Source: CAWDPQ01 sp049642465 (GTDB lineage: Bacteria > Acidobacteriota > Vicinamibacteria > Vicinamibacterales > 2-12-FULL-66-21). From it: 51,078 nt of DNA. The stretch lies in the NCBI GenBank assembly GCA_049642465.1, contig JBAROV010000048.1, positions 1 through 51,078 of the forward strand. Reading direction: 5' to 3'. Within the stretch, counting starts at the first letter, position 1. Each line of letters starts with the position of its first letter. The position numbers were made by a program, and so were the translations under genes. Of this stretch, positions 37,450 to 44,815 are shown in pieces. Below the pieces are notes generated by a model. The model saw only the letters and a program-made list of their open reading frames with translations. It did no database searches and had not been told where the DNA came from.

Positions 37450-38439
37450 ATGAACACCCGAACCCTGATCTTCGTGCTCGCGGCCATCTGTTGTGGTGCG
37501 TGCGGCGGCAACCGGAACCAGTCCAGCAACGGCATCACCGTCGCGGTGATTCCAAAGGGCACTTCGCACGCGTTCTGGCAGAGCATCCACGCGGGCGCCG
37601 AGAAGGCCGCGCAGGAGGTCGGCGTCACCGTGGCGTGGCGCGGGCCGCTGCGCGAGGACGATCGAGACTCGCAGGTTGCCGAAGTGGAGAATGCCATCGC
37701 GCGGGGCGTTGCGGGCATTGCTCTCGCGCCGCTCGATGACAGCGCGCTCGTGGGACCGGTCAGCAGCGCGATGAAGCGCAAAATTCCAGTAGTGATCTTC
37801 GATTCAGGGCTCAAAGGAGAGGATTACGTCAGCTTTGTCGCGACAGACAACGACGTTGGCGGCCGCCTCGCCGGCGAACACATGGCAAAGCTCGTGGGTC
37901 CAAAAGGCCGGGTGGTCATGCTGCGGTACGCCGAAGGGCACGACAGCACGACGCGGCGCGAAGAGGGATTTCTGGCGGCGATCCGCAAACAGCCAGGCAT
38001 CCAGCTGGTGAGCGTGAATCAATACGGCGGCGCGGATGTCGAGGGCGCATATAAGAAAGGTGAAGCGCTGCTGAGCAGCCTGAAATCTCCTGACGGCAAG
38101 CTGCCGGTGGACGGCATCTTCACGCCGAACGAGTCGAGCTCCTTCGCGATGCTGCGCGTCCTTCAGGACAACGGCTGGGCGAAACAGGTGAAGTTCATCG
38201 GCTTCGACGCCTCGACGAATCTCGTGAAGGGCTTGCGTGACGGCGTCATTGATGGCCTCGTCGTCCAGGACCCGGTAAACATGGGGTATCTCGCGGTGAA
38301 AACGCTCGTCGCGCACATCCGTGGCGAGCAAGTGAGACGACGGATCGATACCGGAGTACGGCTGGTGACTCCCGATGTCATGGATCAACCGGATGTGAAA
38401 GCCCTTCTCGAACCCGACCTGTCGAAATGGCTGAAGTAA
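37450..38439 (+). CDS. sugar ABC transporter substrate-binding protein, RbsB-like lipoprotein
   Basis: 329 residues from the ATG at 37450. The N terminus MNTRTLIFVLAAICCGACGG is a lipoprotein-like signal with a probable acceptor cysteine at 18. The mature part is a periplasmic-binding-protein type 1 fold: TVAVIPKGTSHAFWQSIHAG (about 28-47), PLDDSALVGP, IPVVIFDSGL, VGPKGRVVMLRY and FIGFDASTNLVKGLRDG. Such proteins bind ribose, xylose, fucose or similar monosaccharides. The ATPase and permease genes follow directly, overlapping. The adjoining L-fuconate dehydratase suggests L-fucose or a related sugar as ligand. Confidence 0.9.
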   Translation: MNTRTLIFVLAAICCGACGGNRNQSSNGITVAVIPKGTSHAFWQSIHAGAEKAAQEVGVTVAWRGPLREDDRDSQVAEVENAIARGVAGIALAPLDDSALVGPVSSAMKRKIPVVIFDSGLKGEDYVSFVATDNDVGGRLAGEHMAKLVGPKGRVVMLRYAEGHDSTTRREEGFLAAIRKQPGIQLVSVNQYGGADVEGAYKKGEALLSSLKSPDGKLPVDGIFTPNESSSFAMLRVLQDNGWAKQVKFIGFDASTNLVKGLRDGVIDGLVVQDPVNMGYLAVKTLVAHIRGEQVRRRIDTGVRLVTPDVMDQPDVKALLEPDLSKWLK

Positions 38440-40040
38440 GCCCACCCGGTCAGGGGCAGCCAGAAGCGCCTGCGGCCCGCGCGAGCGGCCGGAGGGAAGC
38501 GGCGCGTAGCGCCGCCCGCGAGCGCGAAGCGAGTGGGGGTGGGGCCCCACGAGCACTGATATTCGAGATGCGCGGCATCCGGAAATCGTTCGGAGCTACG
38601 CTTGCGGTGGACTCCATCGACCTCGCCGTCGCGAGTGGCGAAGTGTGCGCGCTCGTCGGCCAGAACGGCGCTGGCAAGAGCACGTTGATGTCGATCCTTG
38701 CCGGAGCCATCGCTCCAGACGCCGGAACGATGGTGCTCGGAGGCGAGCCGTACCGGCCACGCCATCCGATGGACGCCAGGCGCGCGGGCGTGGCGATGAT
38801 TTATCAGGAACTCTCGCTGGCGCCGCATTTGTCGGTCATGGAGAACATCGTGCTCGGCGTGGAGCCGACACGTCGCGGGCTCTTGCGCTGGAACGCAATC
38901 CGTCAAACAGCGCGCGCGGCTCTCGAGCGCCTGGGCCGCAGCGATATTCCGCTCGAAGCGGCCGTCGCGCATCTGTCGGTTGCGGCCCAACAGATCGTCG
39001 AGATCGCGCGAGCGGTCGCTGTGGGTTCGCAGGTACTGGTGATGGACGAACCGACGAGCAGTCTCGCTCGACAGGACACCAGGCGGTTGTTCGAGCTGAT
39101 CAGGCAACTGAGGGAAGAGGGCCACGCGATCGTCTATATCTCGCACTTCATCGAGGAGGTCAAAGACGTGGCCGATCGCGTTGTGGTATTGCGCGACGGC
39201 AGAATCGCCGGCGAACTGCCGCCGTCAGCCGCTGCGTCCGAGATCGTCCACCTCATGGTCGGACGGAATGTGGAGGATCTGTATCCGCGATCGCCGAGAC
39301 GAATGGAGGATGCGATTCTCGAAGTAGACGCGTTCGGCCCTGCGGCCGCGACCTTCTCGCTCCATCGCGGTGAGATCTTCGGAATCGCCGGCCTGCTCGG
39401 TGCCGGGCGCACGAGACTGCTCCGCTCGATTTTCGGTCTCGAGCACGTGAAAACCGGTCGCGTCAAAGTCGGCGCCTGGATCGGCAGAGCCTCCCCTGCC
39501 TCGCAGCTGGCGCACGGCGTCGGCATGCTGAGTGAAGATCGCAAAGGCGAAGGGCTCGCCACAAGCCTCACGGTTGCCGACAATCTGACGATGTCGCGAT
39601 TGAAGGGTCTCGGCCCCGGGGGGATCGTGATGCCGTCACGCCAGGACGCCGCGACGCGATCCTGGGTCGATCGCCTCACCATTAGATGCCGCGGCCCCCG
39701 GCAGCCGGTCGGAGAGCTGTCGGGTGGAAACCAGCAGAAAGTCGCGCTGGCGAGATTGCTCCACCATGACGTGGACGTGCTGCTGCTCGACGAACCCACT
39801 CGCGGGATCGACGTCGGCAGCAAGGCGCAGCTCTACGCGCTGCTCGACGCGCTCGTCGCCGGCCAACAGGGCCGTCCGCGCGCGATCCTTCTCGTGAGCA
39901 GCTACTTGCCGGAGCTGCTCGGTCTTTGCGATCGGATCGCCGTCATGCGCCGCGGCCATCTCGGCCCGCCGCGACCGGCAGCGGACCTTTCCGAACACCA
40001 GCTGATGATGGACGCCACGGGAGCGGAGACCGCCGCGTGA
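38427..40040 (+). CDS. sugar ABC transporter ATP-binding protein, RbsA/XylG-type
   Basis: 537 residues with two fused ATPase domains. Domain 1: Walker A GQNGAGKST (78-86), signature LSVAAQQIVEIARA, Walker B VLVMDEPTS. Domain 2: the degenerate Walker A GLLGAGRTRLL typical of the RbsA family, LSGGNQQKVALARLL, and LLLDEPTRGIDVGSK. It energises uptake with the permease downstream. The start at 38427 overlaps the binding-protein gene by 13 bases. Residues about 8-45 are low-complexity, Ala/Arg/Gly-rich and encoded by a palindromic repeat; the family domain begins at the Met at position 48, which may be the ancestral start. Confidence 0.92.
   Translation: MAEVSPPGQGQPEAPAARASGRREAARSAAREREASGGGAPRALIFEMRGIRKSFGATLAVDSIDLAVASGEVCALVGQNGAGKSTLMSILAGAIAPDAGTMVLGGEPYRPRHPMDARRAGVAMIYQELSLAPHLSVMENIVLGVEPTRRGLLRWNAIRQTARAALERLGRSDIPLEAAVAHLSVAAQQIVEIARAVAVGSQVLVMDEPTSSLARQDTRRLFELIRQLREEGHAIVYISHFIEEVKDVADRVVVLRDGRIAGELPPSAAASEIVHLMVGRNVEDLYPRSPRRMEDAILEVDAFGPAAATFSLHRGEIFGIAGLLGAGRTRLLRSIFGLEHVKTGRVKVGAWIGRASPASQLAHGVGMLSEDRKGEGLATSLTVADNLTMSRLKGLGPGGIVMPSRQDAATRSWVDRLTIRCRGPRQPVGELSGGNQQKVALARLLHHDVDVLLLDEPTRGIDVGSKAQLYALLDALVAGQQGRPRAILLVSSYLPELLGLCDRIAVMRRGHLGPPRPAADLSEHQLMMDATGAETAA
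38473..38551. repeat. palindromic GC-rich repeat inside the ABC ATPase 5' end
   Basis: It contains the palindrome GCGGCGCGTAGCGCCGC (38499-38515) and the 19-base module GTGGGGGTGGGGCCCCACG (38533-38551). That module also occurs at 28394-28412 and 28733-28751 in the 85-bp array. It encodes an alanine/arginine-rich N-terminal segment absent from RbsA proteins. Confidence 0.75.
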
Positions 40041-40981
40041 ACGTGCGCCGGTTGTTCGAAACCGCGGGACCGCTCCTCGGCTTGTTGTTCGTCGCACTCA
40101 TTTTCGGATCGCTGATCGGCCCTCGCTTTTTCAACGGCGCCAACCTCGAATTGATCGCCCGGCAGACGGCAATTGTCTGTACCGCTGCGCTCGGCATGAC
40201 CATGGTAATCGTGTCCGGCGGCATTGATTTGTCCGTCGGCTCCGTCGTCGCGCTCACGACCGTGGTCGTCGCCGTGCTGCTCCGAGCCGATGCCGGACCC
40301 GGGGCGGCCGCACTCGGCGGTGTGGCTGCGGCGGCACTCTGCGGTCTGGCCAACGGCGTGTTGATTACGGGCCTCCGAGTCATCCCGTTCATCGTGACGC
40401 TCGGCATGATGATCCTGCTCCGAGGTGCCGCAAAAGGACTGGCCGACGAACGTCGCATCGAGGCGCCACACACCTGGTTGAACGACTTGCTTCGTACCCT
40501 GGACCCCGACAGCGCGATGATCGTGCCGGCAGGAATCTGGATTGTCGCGGCGCTGGCGCTCCTCGTGGCGGGGACGCTCAATTACACGCGATTCGGTCGG
40601 CATCTGTTCTCGATCGGATCCAACGAACGGACCGCCCGTCTGAGCGGAATTGCCGTCGAACGAACAAAGATCGCCGTCTACACGATCACGGGCATTCTCG
40701 TGGGCGTTGCCGGTGTACTCCAGTTCTCACGACTCTCGGTGGGAGATCCGACAATCGCGATCGGGCTCGAGCTGAACGTGATTGCGGCCGTGATCATCGG
40801 CGGCGGGAGCCTCTCCGGCGGCCGCGGTTCAATTACCGGAACAATCCTGGGTGCGTGCACGATGGCCGTCATACAGATCGGCTGCTCCCAGCACGGCCTT
40901 CCCAACTGGCTGCAGGAAATCGTGACTGGCGCGATCATCGTGCTTGCCGTCGCGCTCGATCGGTGGAGAAGCCGAAGCTGA
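40037..40981 (+). CDS. sugar ABC transporter permease, RbsC-like
   Basis: 314 residues starting with GTG at 40037, which overlaps the ATPase stop (GTGA). Eight to ten membrane helices; family motifs GMTMVIVSGGIDLSVGSVVA (about 54-73), GLRVIPFIVTLGMM (about 111-124) and RFGRHLFSIGSNERTARLSG (about 183-202, the ATPase-contact loop) are all present. GGGSLSGGRGSITGTILGA closes the transport domain. It forms the membrane channel of the RbsBAC-type importer and is followed immediately (TGATG) by the dehydratase gene. Confidence 0.92.
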   Translation: MNVRRLFETAGPLLGLLFVALIFGSLIGPRFFNGANLELIARQTAIVCTAALGMTMVIVSGGIDLSVGSVVALTTVVVAVLLRADAGPGAAALGGVAAAALCGLANGVLITGLRVIPFIVTLGMMILLRGAAKGLADERRIEAPHTWLNDLLRTLDPDSAMIVPAGIWIVAALALLVAGTLNYTRFGRHLFSIGSNERTARLSGIAVERTKIAVYTITGILVGVAGVLQFSRLSVGDPTIAIGLELNVIAAVIIGGGSLSGGRGSITGTILGACTMAVIQIGCSQHGLPNWLQEIVTGAIIVLAVALDRWRSRS

Positions 40982-42279
40982 TGCGCATCACTGACCTCGA
41001 GGTCCTCGATCTTCGTTTTCCGACTTCACGCACGCAGGCGGGCACGGACTCGATGCACCTGGACCCCGACTACTCTGCCGCCTACGCCATCCTGCGAACG
41101 GATGCCGGGCTGGAGGGGCACGGGCTCACGTTCACGATAGGACGTGGCAACGAGGTGTGTGCGCTCGCGATCGAGGCCTTTCGTTCGCACGTCGTCGGCC
41201 AGCGTCTGTCCGACATCACGCAGGATTTCGCAGGTTTCTGGCAGCGGCTTGCCGAGGACTCGCAACTTCGGTGGCTTGGCCCCGAAAAGGGAGTCATTCA
41301 TCTGGCGCTCGCGGCGATCGTCAACGCGATCTGGGATCTTCATGCGAAGCACGAGCGGAAGCCGTTGTGGAAGCTCCTCGTGGACCTGACTCCGCAGCAA
41401 CTTGTTTCTTGCATCAACTTCCGATACATCACGGATGCGCTGGCGCCAGACGAAGCGTTGGACATGCTGTCTCGACAGCGGTCAGCGAAGCAGGGCCGCG
41501 AGTTGCAGCTCATAAAAACCGGGTATCCTGCCTACTCGACGTCAGTCGGATGGTTCGGGTATTCGGACCAGCGAATTCGCGGCTTATGCCGCGACGCGTT
41601 GGCCGAGGGGTGGACGCATTTCAAGGTGAAGGTCGGAGGAACAGCGGAAGATGATGATCGGCGGGTTGGACTGGTGCGGGAGGAGATTGGGCCTGCGTGC
41701 CGGCTGATGATCGATGCCAATCAGCGGTGGGAGATTGCTGAAGCCATCGATCGGGTGAAGACGCTCTCGAAGTACGACATCTGGTGGATGGAAGAACCGA
41801 CGTTTCCTGACGATGTGCTGGGACATGCGGCAATTGCGCGCGCGATCGCGCCCGTGCGGGTGGCGACCGGCGAGCACTGCGCCAACCGGGTGCTCTTCAA
41901 ACAACTGCTTCAAGCCAACGCCATTGGCGTCTGCCAGATCGACAGCTGTCGTCTCGGCGGCGTGAACGAGAACCTCGCCGTGATGCTGATGGCGGCAAAG
42001 TTCGGCGTGCCGGTGTGCCCGCACGCCGGCGGCGTCGGGCTCTGCGAGCACGTGCAGCACCTCTCGATGTTCGATTTCATCGCCGTCACCGGGACGATGG
42101 AAGATCGGGTGATCGAGTTCGTCGATCATCTGCACGAGCATTTCGTCGATCCCGTGACCATCCGGCGTGGGCATTACTTGCCGCCGATGCGGCCCGGCTA
42201 CAGCACCGAGATCCTTCCGGAGTCACGCGTGGCGTATTGCTACCCTCTCGGCACAGCGTGGAACGAAGGTGTCGGTTAG
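40981..42279 (+). CDS. L-fuconate dehydratase, enolase superfamily
   Basis: 432 residues, the ATG sharing one base with the permease stop. It dehydrates L-fuconate to 2-keto-3-deoxy-L-fuconate in the cytoplasm. Catalytic and Mg ligands of the mandelate-racemase subgroup are visible: K215 and K217 (FKVKVG), D245 (IDANQRW), E271 (WMEEPT), E298 (ATGEHC) and H348 (CPHAGG). The N-terminal capping domain with LDPDYSAAYAILRTDAGLEG and the IHLALAAIVNAIWDLHAK stretch match FucD-type enzymes closely. Coupling to a sugar ABC transporter supports uptake and oxidative degradation of L-fucose or a stereochemical relative such as D-arabinose. Confidence 0.9.
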   Translation: MRITDLEVLDLRFPTSRTQAGTDSMHLDPDYSAAYAILRTDAGLEGHGLTFTIGRGNEVCALAIEAFRSHVVGQRLSDITQDFAGFWQRLAEDSQLRWLGPEKGVIHLALAAIVNAIWDLHAKHERKPLWKLLVDLTPQQLVSCINFRYITDALAPDEALDMLSRQRSAKQGRELQLIKTGYPAYSTSVGWFGYSDQRIRGLCRDALAEGWTHFKVKVGGTAEDDDRRVGLVREEIGPACRLMIDANQRWEIAEAIDRVKTLSKYDIWWMEEPTFPDDVLGHAAIARAIAPVRVATGEHCANRVLFKQLLQANAIGVCQIDSCRLGGVNENLAVMLMAAKFGVPVCPHAGGVGLCEHVQHLSMFDFIAVTGTMEDRVIEFVDHLHEHFVDPVTIRRGHYLPPMRPGYSTEILPESRVAYCYPLGTAWNEGVG

Positions 42280-42739
42280 GCGATTGCTCGCGTGGGCCGG
42301 GGCAGTCCTTGCCGTCGCGTGCGGCGGATCGATCTTGTGGACCGTCGCGATTGTCGCGCGTGAGTTTTATCCGCTTTTCAAATTCGTTCTGTTTTCTGAG
42401 GAGGGAACGGGATCAGGCGGAATTGGCGCGGTGAGCGCCGGGGCACAAATTCCGATGACGGTGCTGGCACTGCTGCCGTCGATCGTGATCAATCGACGGC
42501 TCGCCGGTCGCGTCCGCACCGAGCGCGGATGGTTAGCGTCGTTCCATCGATTTCATTCAGCGCTCCTGCTCGTCGTCGCCGTCGGCTGTGCCCTTCTCGT
42601 GCTCGCGATACCGTTCGGCGCCTTCCTTTCCCTCACCGGAATGTTCGCGGTCGAGTTCTTGACGCTGCTCGTCATTGGCCTGCAGTTCGTCGTGCTGGCG
42701 GCGATACTTGGTATAGTCGCGTCCAAGCCGGGTCACTGA
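42269..42739 (+). CDS. small four-helix membrane protein of unknown function
   Basis: 156 residues from a GTG at 42269 that overlaps the dehydratase end. Four hydrophobic segments: LLAWAGAVLAVACGGSILW (about 5-23), MTVLALLPSIVI (about 62-73), ALLLVVAVGCALLVLAIPFG (about 99-118) and EFLTLLVIGLQFVVLAAILG (about 129-148). No recognised domain. It ends 17 bases before the SelW-like gene on the same strand, so the two could be co-transcribed. It could be a DoxX- or cytochrome-like membrane component, but nothing in the sequence proves that. Confidence 0.6.
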   Translation: MSVRRLLAWAGAVLAVACGGSILWTVAIVAREFYPLFKFVLFSEEGTGSGGIGAVSAGAQIPMTVLALLPSIVINRRLAGRVRTERGWLASFHRFHSALLLVVAVGCALLVLAIPFGAFLSLTGMFAVEFLTLLVIGLQFVVLAAILGIVASKPGH

Positions 42740-42756
42740 ATCGCCGTGAGGTCGAC

Positions 42757-42999
42757 ATGCCTCGAATCACCTTCCGCTATTGCGCGTATTGAATCTCGGG
42801 ATTGCATGCCGTCCGTGTGGCGGCACGGCTCCGAAAGGAATTGCGGACCGACGTTGAAATGGTCCACGGACGCTACGGCGAGTTCAAAGTGCTGGTCGAC
42901 GATCAGGTGGTGGTGGATGCTGGCGCCATGGCCGCGCTCGGCGTGCTGCCCTCGGGGCGGAAAGTGGTCGAAGCGGTGCGCAAGCAGCTCGCCGATTGA
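42757..42999 (+). CDS. SelW/Rdx-family selenoprotein with in-frame UGA (Sec12)
   Basis: 80 residues if the UGA at 42790-42792 is read as selenocysteine. The ATG at 42757 has GTGAGG 5 bases upstream. The sequence begins MPRITFRYCAY, then UGA, then ISGLHAVRVAARLRKEL. This gives C9-A-Y-U12, the CxxU redox motif at the position expected in SelW/SelT/SelH (Rdx) proteins, in a beta-alpha-beta thioredoxin-like fold. GRYGEFKVLVDD at about 38-49 matches the conserved G-x-F-x-V-x-V-D strand, and PSGRKVVEAVRKQL is the C-terminal helix. A SECIS-like hairpin follows the UGA. Without recoding, a truncated 65-residue product from TTG 42802 would lack the redox motif. SelA, SelB and tRNA-Sec are not in the window. 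Confidence 0.85.
42807..42825 (+). other. putative bacterial SECIS hairpin
   Basis: Stem TGCCGTC/GGCGGCA (42807-42813 with 42819-42825, 7 bp including one G-U) and apical loop CGTGT. The stem starts 14 bases after the UGA and the loop 21 bases after it. A G lies in the first two loop bases. Known bacterial SECIS elements have this spacing and loop feature. An alternative 5-bp fold CCGTG/CACGG (42813-42828) overlaps it. Confidence 0.65.
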
Positions 43000-43021
43000 G
43001 TGGACGGATGTGCACTGTGAA

Positions 43022-43076
43022 CGCGGCGAAGCCACATCGGGTCCGCGGCGCCGCGCCCCGATATGGCTCCGTCGCG
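43022..43076. repeat. palindromic repeat, family B copy 2 (short form)
   Basis: CGAAGCCACATCGGG (43027-43041) pairs with CCCGATATGGCTCCG (43057-43071) with two mismatches; flanking CGCGG and CGCG extend the stem. The sequence matches the outer arms of 37133-37386. It starts 22 bases after the SelW-like gene and may act as its terminator. The rest of the gap to 43261 shows nothing clear. Confidence 0.75.
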
Positions 43077-43261
43077 GCAGTCGCAGACCGGGGTACAGGC
43101 GACTGACAAGGGAAAGGCCTGACCAGCGACCAGCGAATTCGTCAGCCGGTAGCCCGGCCAGGTCTGACAAGATAAGACGCCGTGCGCTGGACGTTGCTAT
43201 TCCTGTACATCCAAATAACGGCAATAATCCTAAAGAGAGGCTGCTCAATCAAGGATGACTC

Positions 43262-43423
43262 ATGCCCTTCAAGAGCCAGGCGCAGCGTCGAAAATTCGCT
43301 GAGCTCCTCGTCCAAGGCAAGATCTCGAATAAAACGTTTGAAGAGTGGAACCGCGAAACCGGCGGCAGGAAACTCCCGGAGCGCGTCAAACGCAAAACAA
43401 AGACGGCGCGGAAGCGGAAGTAA
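43262..43423 (+). CDS. small basic protein, conserved-looking, unknown function
   Basis: 53 residues, MPFKSQAQRRKFAELLVQGK at the start and a strongly basic end, VKRKTKTARKRK. The ATG has AAGGA about 6 bases upstream. The segment SQAQRRKFAELL...GKIS..TFEEWNRETG.KLPERV is a pattern I recognise from short hypothetical proteins of bacteria and phages, often near DNA-packaging or stress genes; no function is established. The basic tail suggests nucleic-acid binding. It lies between the palindrome and the next small gene. Confidence 0.65.
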   Translation: MPFKSQAQRRKFAELLVQGKISNKTFEEWNRETGGRKLPERVKRKTKTARKRK

Positions 43424-43441
43424 CAAGCACCGGAGCGCACC

Positions 43442-43654
43442 ATGCTGGAATTCGTCCGCGGGCTGATTCAACGACACCGGCTCGAGCGTATCCGACGGCT
43501 GCTCGCGACATGGCAATTCCCCGAGCCGCCGCCGGATCCGTATGCAGCGGTTCGTCATCCGCGCTCGCGTCCGCCTGACGGCCGCAGTTCGGCGGCTGCA
43601 GTGGAAGAGCCACGAGAAGTCATCGTCGATCGGTCGTCAGTTGCTCGTCGCTAG
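43442..43654 (+). CDS. small hypothetical protein
   Basis: 70 residues with an amphipathic basic N terminus (MLEFVRGLIQRHRLERIRRL) followed by a proline-rich middle and charged tail. GGAG lies 6 bases before the ATG, 18 bases after the previous small gene. No domain recognised. The following secreted-protein ORF could start inside this gene. It may be real given the ribosome site, but the composition of the C-terminal half is not distinctive. Confidence 0.45.
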   Translation: MLEFVRGLIQRHRLERIRRLLATWQFPEPPPDPYAAVRHPRSRPPDGRSSAAAVEEPREVIVDRSSVARR

Positions 43655-43661
43655 TCGAGTC

Positions 43662-44237
43662 GTGGGGTCTCGGCCTGTGATCACGAAGCTCGCAGCAATC
43701 GCCTGCTTGACGGGCGCCATTGGCAGCCCCACAACGGCGAACAGCCAGGCACTGCCGCCGCCGCGCGACGGCGACATTCGCGTGCTGTACTGGGAACTCA
43801 CGAATCGCACGCAAGTATGGCTCACACTCGAGCTGCGATCGCTCGATGGCAAGCCGCTTCCGACTGGGATGAACCTCACCTTCACCGTGGAGTTCCCCGG
43901 GAAGCGGCCAAGCCGACCGCTGGATCGGATCGAAGTGCGTGCGAATGCCGGCTATATGTGGGCTCCGAAAATCGAACTGTCGTTCAAGGTGGATGGTCGC
44001 GAGACTATCGATCTGACGCCGCCGGGCCTCGTCAGCCTCGTTGAGGGAGCTGTCTGGAATTACCTGCCGGTCGAAGTCTCGATTGACACGCTCGGGCGCC
44101 TCGCGAGTGCGAAGCACATCGACGGCAATGCCCTTGGACTGGAGTTCGAACTGACCGACTCTCAGCTGAAAGCGATCCGGACGTTCTACGAGCGTGTGCG
44201 GTCTGACAATCCCGGCGGAATGAAAGACGGTCTATGA
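43662..44237 (+). CDS. secreted hypothetical protein
   Basis: About 191 residues from a GTG at 43662; a GTG at 43677 is equally possible, and the frame is open further upstream through the previous gene. The stretch VITKLAAIACLTGAIGSPTTANSQA is a signal peptide. The mature part has beta-rich sequence, with RVLYWELTNRTQVWLTLELRS and GMNLTFTVEFPGKRP, then YLPVEVSIDTLGRL. No known domain recognised. It overlaps the cupin gene by 4 bases, so the two secreted proteins are probably made together. Confidence 0.65.
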   Translation: MGSRPVITKLAAIACLTGAIGSPTTANSQALPPPRDGDIRVLYWELTNRTQVWLTLELRSLDGKPLPTGMNLTFTVEFPGKRPSRPLDRIEVRANAGYMWAPKIELSFKVDGRETIDLTPPGLVSLVEGAVWNYLPVEVSIDTLGRLASAKHIDGNALGLEFELTDSQLKAIRTFYERVRSDNPGGMKDGL

Positions 44238-44692
44238 CGATACATTTGAGCCATACTTGGCGAATTGGAGCAATCGCTGCGCTCGCAGCATTTATCGGCC
44301 CGATAGGGTGGCTGACAGGCGCGGCAAACCAAGAACCTCGCGCTGGCGGTTACATCCTCGAGCGCGATTCGGAAGTCGCGAGAGAGGAACCCGGCACGCA
44401 CAAAGGCGGCGGGCGAACGATTGGCTACTCGTTCTTCAAAGATGCGCCGAACCTGAAACTGGTATTCCGGAAACGCGCGCTCAAGCCGGGGTCCGCCATC
44501 GGCTACCACGAGCAGAAGGAAGACGAGATCTACTACGTGCTCAGCGGACGCGGCGAGATGACGATCGACGGAAAGACGTTCGACGTAAGCGCCGGTGACG
44601 CCATCCTGACGAGGCCCGGCAGCTCCCACGGTCTGAAGCAGACAGGAGCGGAAGACCTCGTTATCATGATCAATTACGAAAACGCCAGCTAA
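44234..44692 (+). CDS. secreted cupin-domain protein
   Basis: 152 residues. Residues about 10-31 are a hydrophobic signal or anchor (IGAIAALAAFIGPIGWLTGA). Residues 65-148 form a single cupin_2 domain: KPGSAIGYHEQKEDEIYYVLSGRGEMTIDG gives the first motif with its His and Glu residues, and GDAILTRPGSSHGL gives the second with its His. It may bind a metal and a small sugar-like or carboxylate ligand in the periplasm. The start overlaps the preceding gene's stop (ATGA). The ligand is unknown. Confidence 0.83.
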   Translation: MTIHLSHTWRIGAIAALAAFIGPIGWLTGAANQEPRAGGYILERDSEVAREEPGTHKGGGRTIGYSFFKDAPNLKLVFRKRALKPGSAIGYHEQKEDEIYYVLSGRGEMTIDGKTFDVSAGDAILTRPGSSHGLKQTGAEDLVIMINYENAS

Positions 44693-44701
44693 TCCAACGC
44701 C

Positions 44702-44806
44702 ATGAAACGAACACTCGCCGTCTCGCTCGTCATCGCCACCGCGCTTTCCAGCCTGCTGGTCGTGCAGTCCACAGGCGTCACCGTCACGCCAAACGAAGCG
44801 CGCTGA
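44702..44806 (+). CDS. possible 34-residue secreted peptide or gene remnant
   Basis: MKRTLAVSLVIATALSSLLV followed by VQSTGVTVTPNEAR and a stop. It has a textbook signal-peptide core but almost no mature part, 9 bases after the cupin gene and 9 bases before the aldolase gene. It may be the 5' remnant of a secreted protein gene lost by deletion, or a tiny exported peptide. Confidence 0.35.
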   Translation: MKRTLAVSLVIATALSSLLVVQSTGVTVTPNEAR

Positions 44807-44815
44807 CGATCGCCG

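Noticed and set aside
37085..37453. 122-codon plus-strand ORF before the RbsB gene
   Set aside because: It is made largely of the family B inverted repeat, lacks a domain and has no convincing ribosome site.
42802..42999. 65-residue protein starting at TTG 42802
   Set aside because: It lacks the first strand and the CxxU motif; the upstream ATG with a ribosome site and readable UGA explains the family match better.
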